Below, piece by piece: positions 14,150 through 14,180 of a stretch of 14,180 nucleotides of DNA. The stretch is taken from contig CAZTLE010000107.1 in the NCBI GenBank assembly GCA_964614415.1, positions 1 through 14,180 of the forward strand, given 5' to 3'. The position numbers were made by a program, and so were the translations under genes. The notes below the pieces were generated by a model. The model was not told where the DNA came from and searched no databases. It saw only the letters and a program-made list of their open reading frames with translations. Numbering within the stretch: the stretch's first letter is position 1; each line of letters begins with the position of its first letter. Source of the stretch: CAZTLE01 sp964614415. Its GTDB lineage: Bacteria > Bacteroidota > Bacteroidia > Flavobacteriales > Flavobacteriaceae.

Positions 14150-14180
14150 ATGCTTTGTCCGCCACAACCTTTACCAAAGG

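Noticed and set aside
1..14180. Mobile element, defence island or CRISPR array
   Set aside because: No transposase, integrase, terminal repeats, spacer-repeat pattern or nuclease gene was found, and the genes are mostly core flavobacterial ones.

Overview
The window reads as ordinary chromosome of a member of the Bacteroidota, most likely the family Flavobacteriaceae. The reasons are a type IX secretion protein (PorQ), several lipoproteins of the Bacteroidota type, a head-GIN (DUF2807) protein behind an ECF sigma factor, very few Shine-Dalgarno sequences, and promoter-like sites that fit the phylum's TTG / TAnnTTTG pattern. I see no phage, insertion sequence, integrase, CRISPR array, tRNA or rRNA. 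Genus and species cannot be fixed from this sequence.

Left part (1-3942, minus strand): lon protease, then a 290-base gap with a polypyrimidine tract, then porQ, then the first 56 codons of a cytidylate kinase gene (cmk) that runs off the left edge. porQ and cmk share one base (TAATG), so they are probably translated together.

Centre left (4147-7062, plus strand, divergent from lon): a tight four-gene cassette. It holds an ECF sigma factor, a small single-pass membrane protein that is probably its anti-sigma factor (8-base overlap), a secreted protein with a repeated Asp-Tyr motif (23-base overlap), and a secreted head-GIN protein with seven Gly-Ser-Gly-Asp repeats (16-base gap). It looks like a self-contained envelope-sensing unit and is the best candidate here for a poorly described system. 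A strong bidirectional terminator closes it.

Centre right (7144-10807, minus strand): an M48 metallopeptidase lipoprotein, an Atg22/UMF1-type MFS transporter, and a large lipoprotein built from three repeats. A hairpin with a UUCG loop separates the first two, and the last has its own promoter-like site.

Right part (10966-14180, plus strand): a small lipoprotein with a short collagen-like stretch, two abutting msrB genes (one exported, one cytosolic), a small basic lipoprotein, and dihydrolipoyl dehydrogenase (lpdA) followed by a clear terminator. The first three form one compact operon with gaps of zero or less. All genes appear intact except cmk, which is cut by the window edge. Several start codons need care: TTG for the sigma factor, and ATG rather than upstream GTG or TTG for lon, the anti-sigma protein and lpdA.
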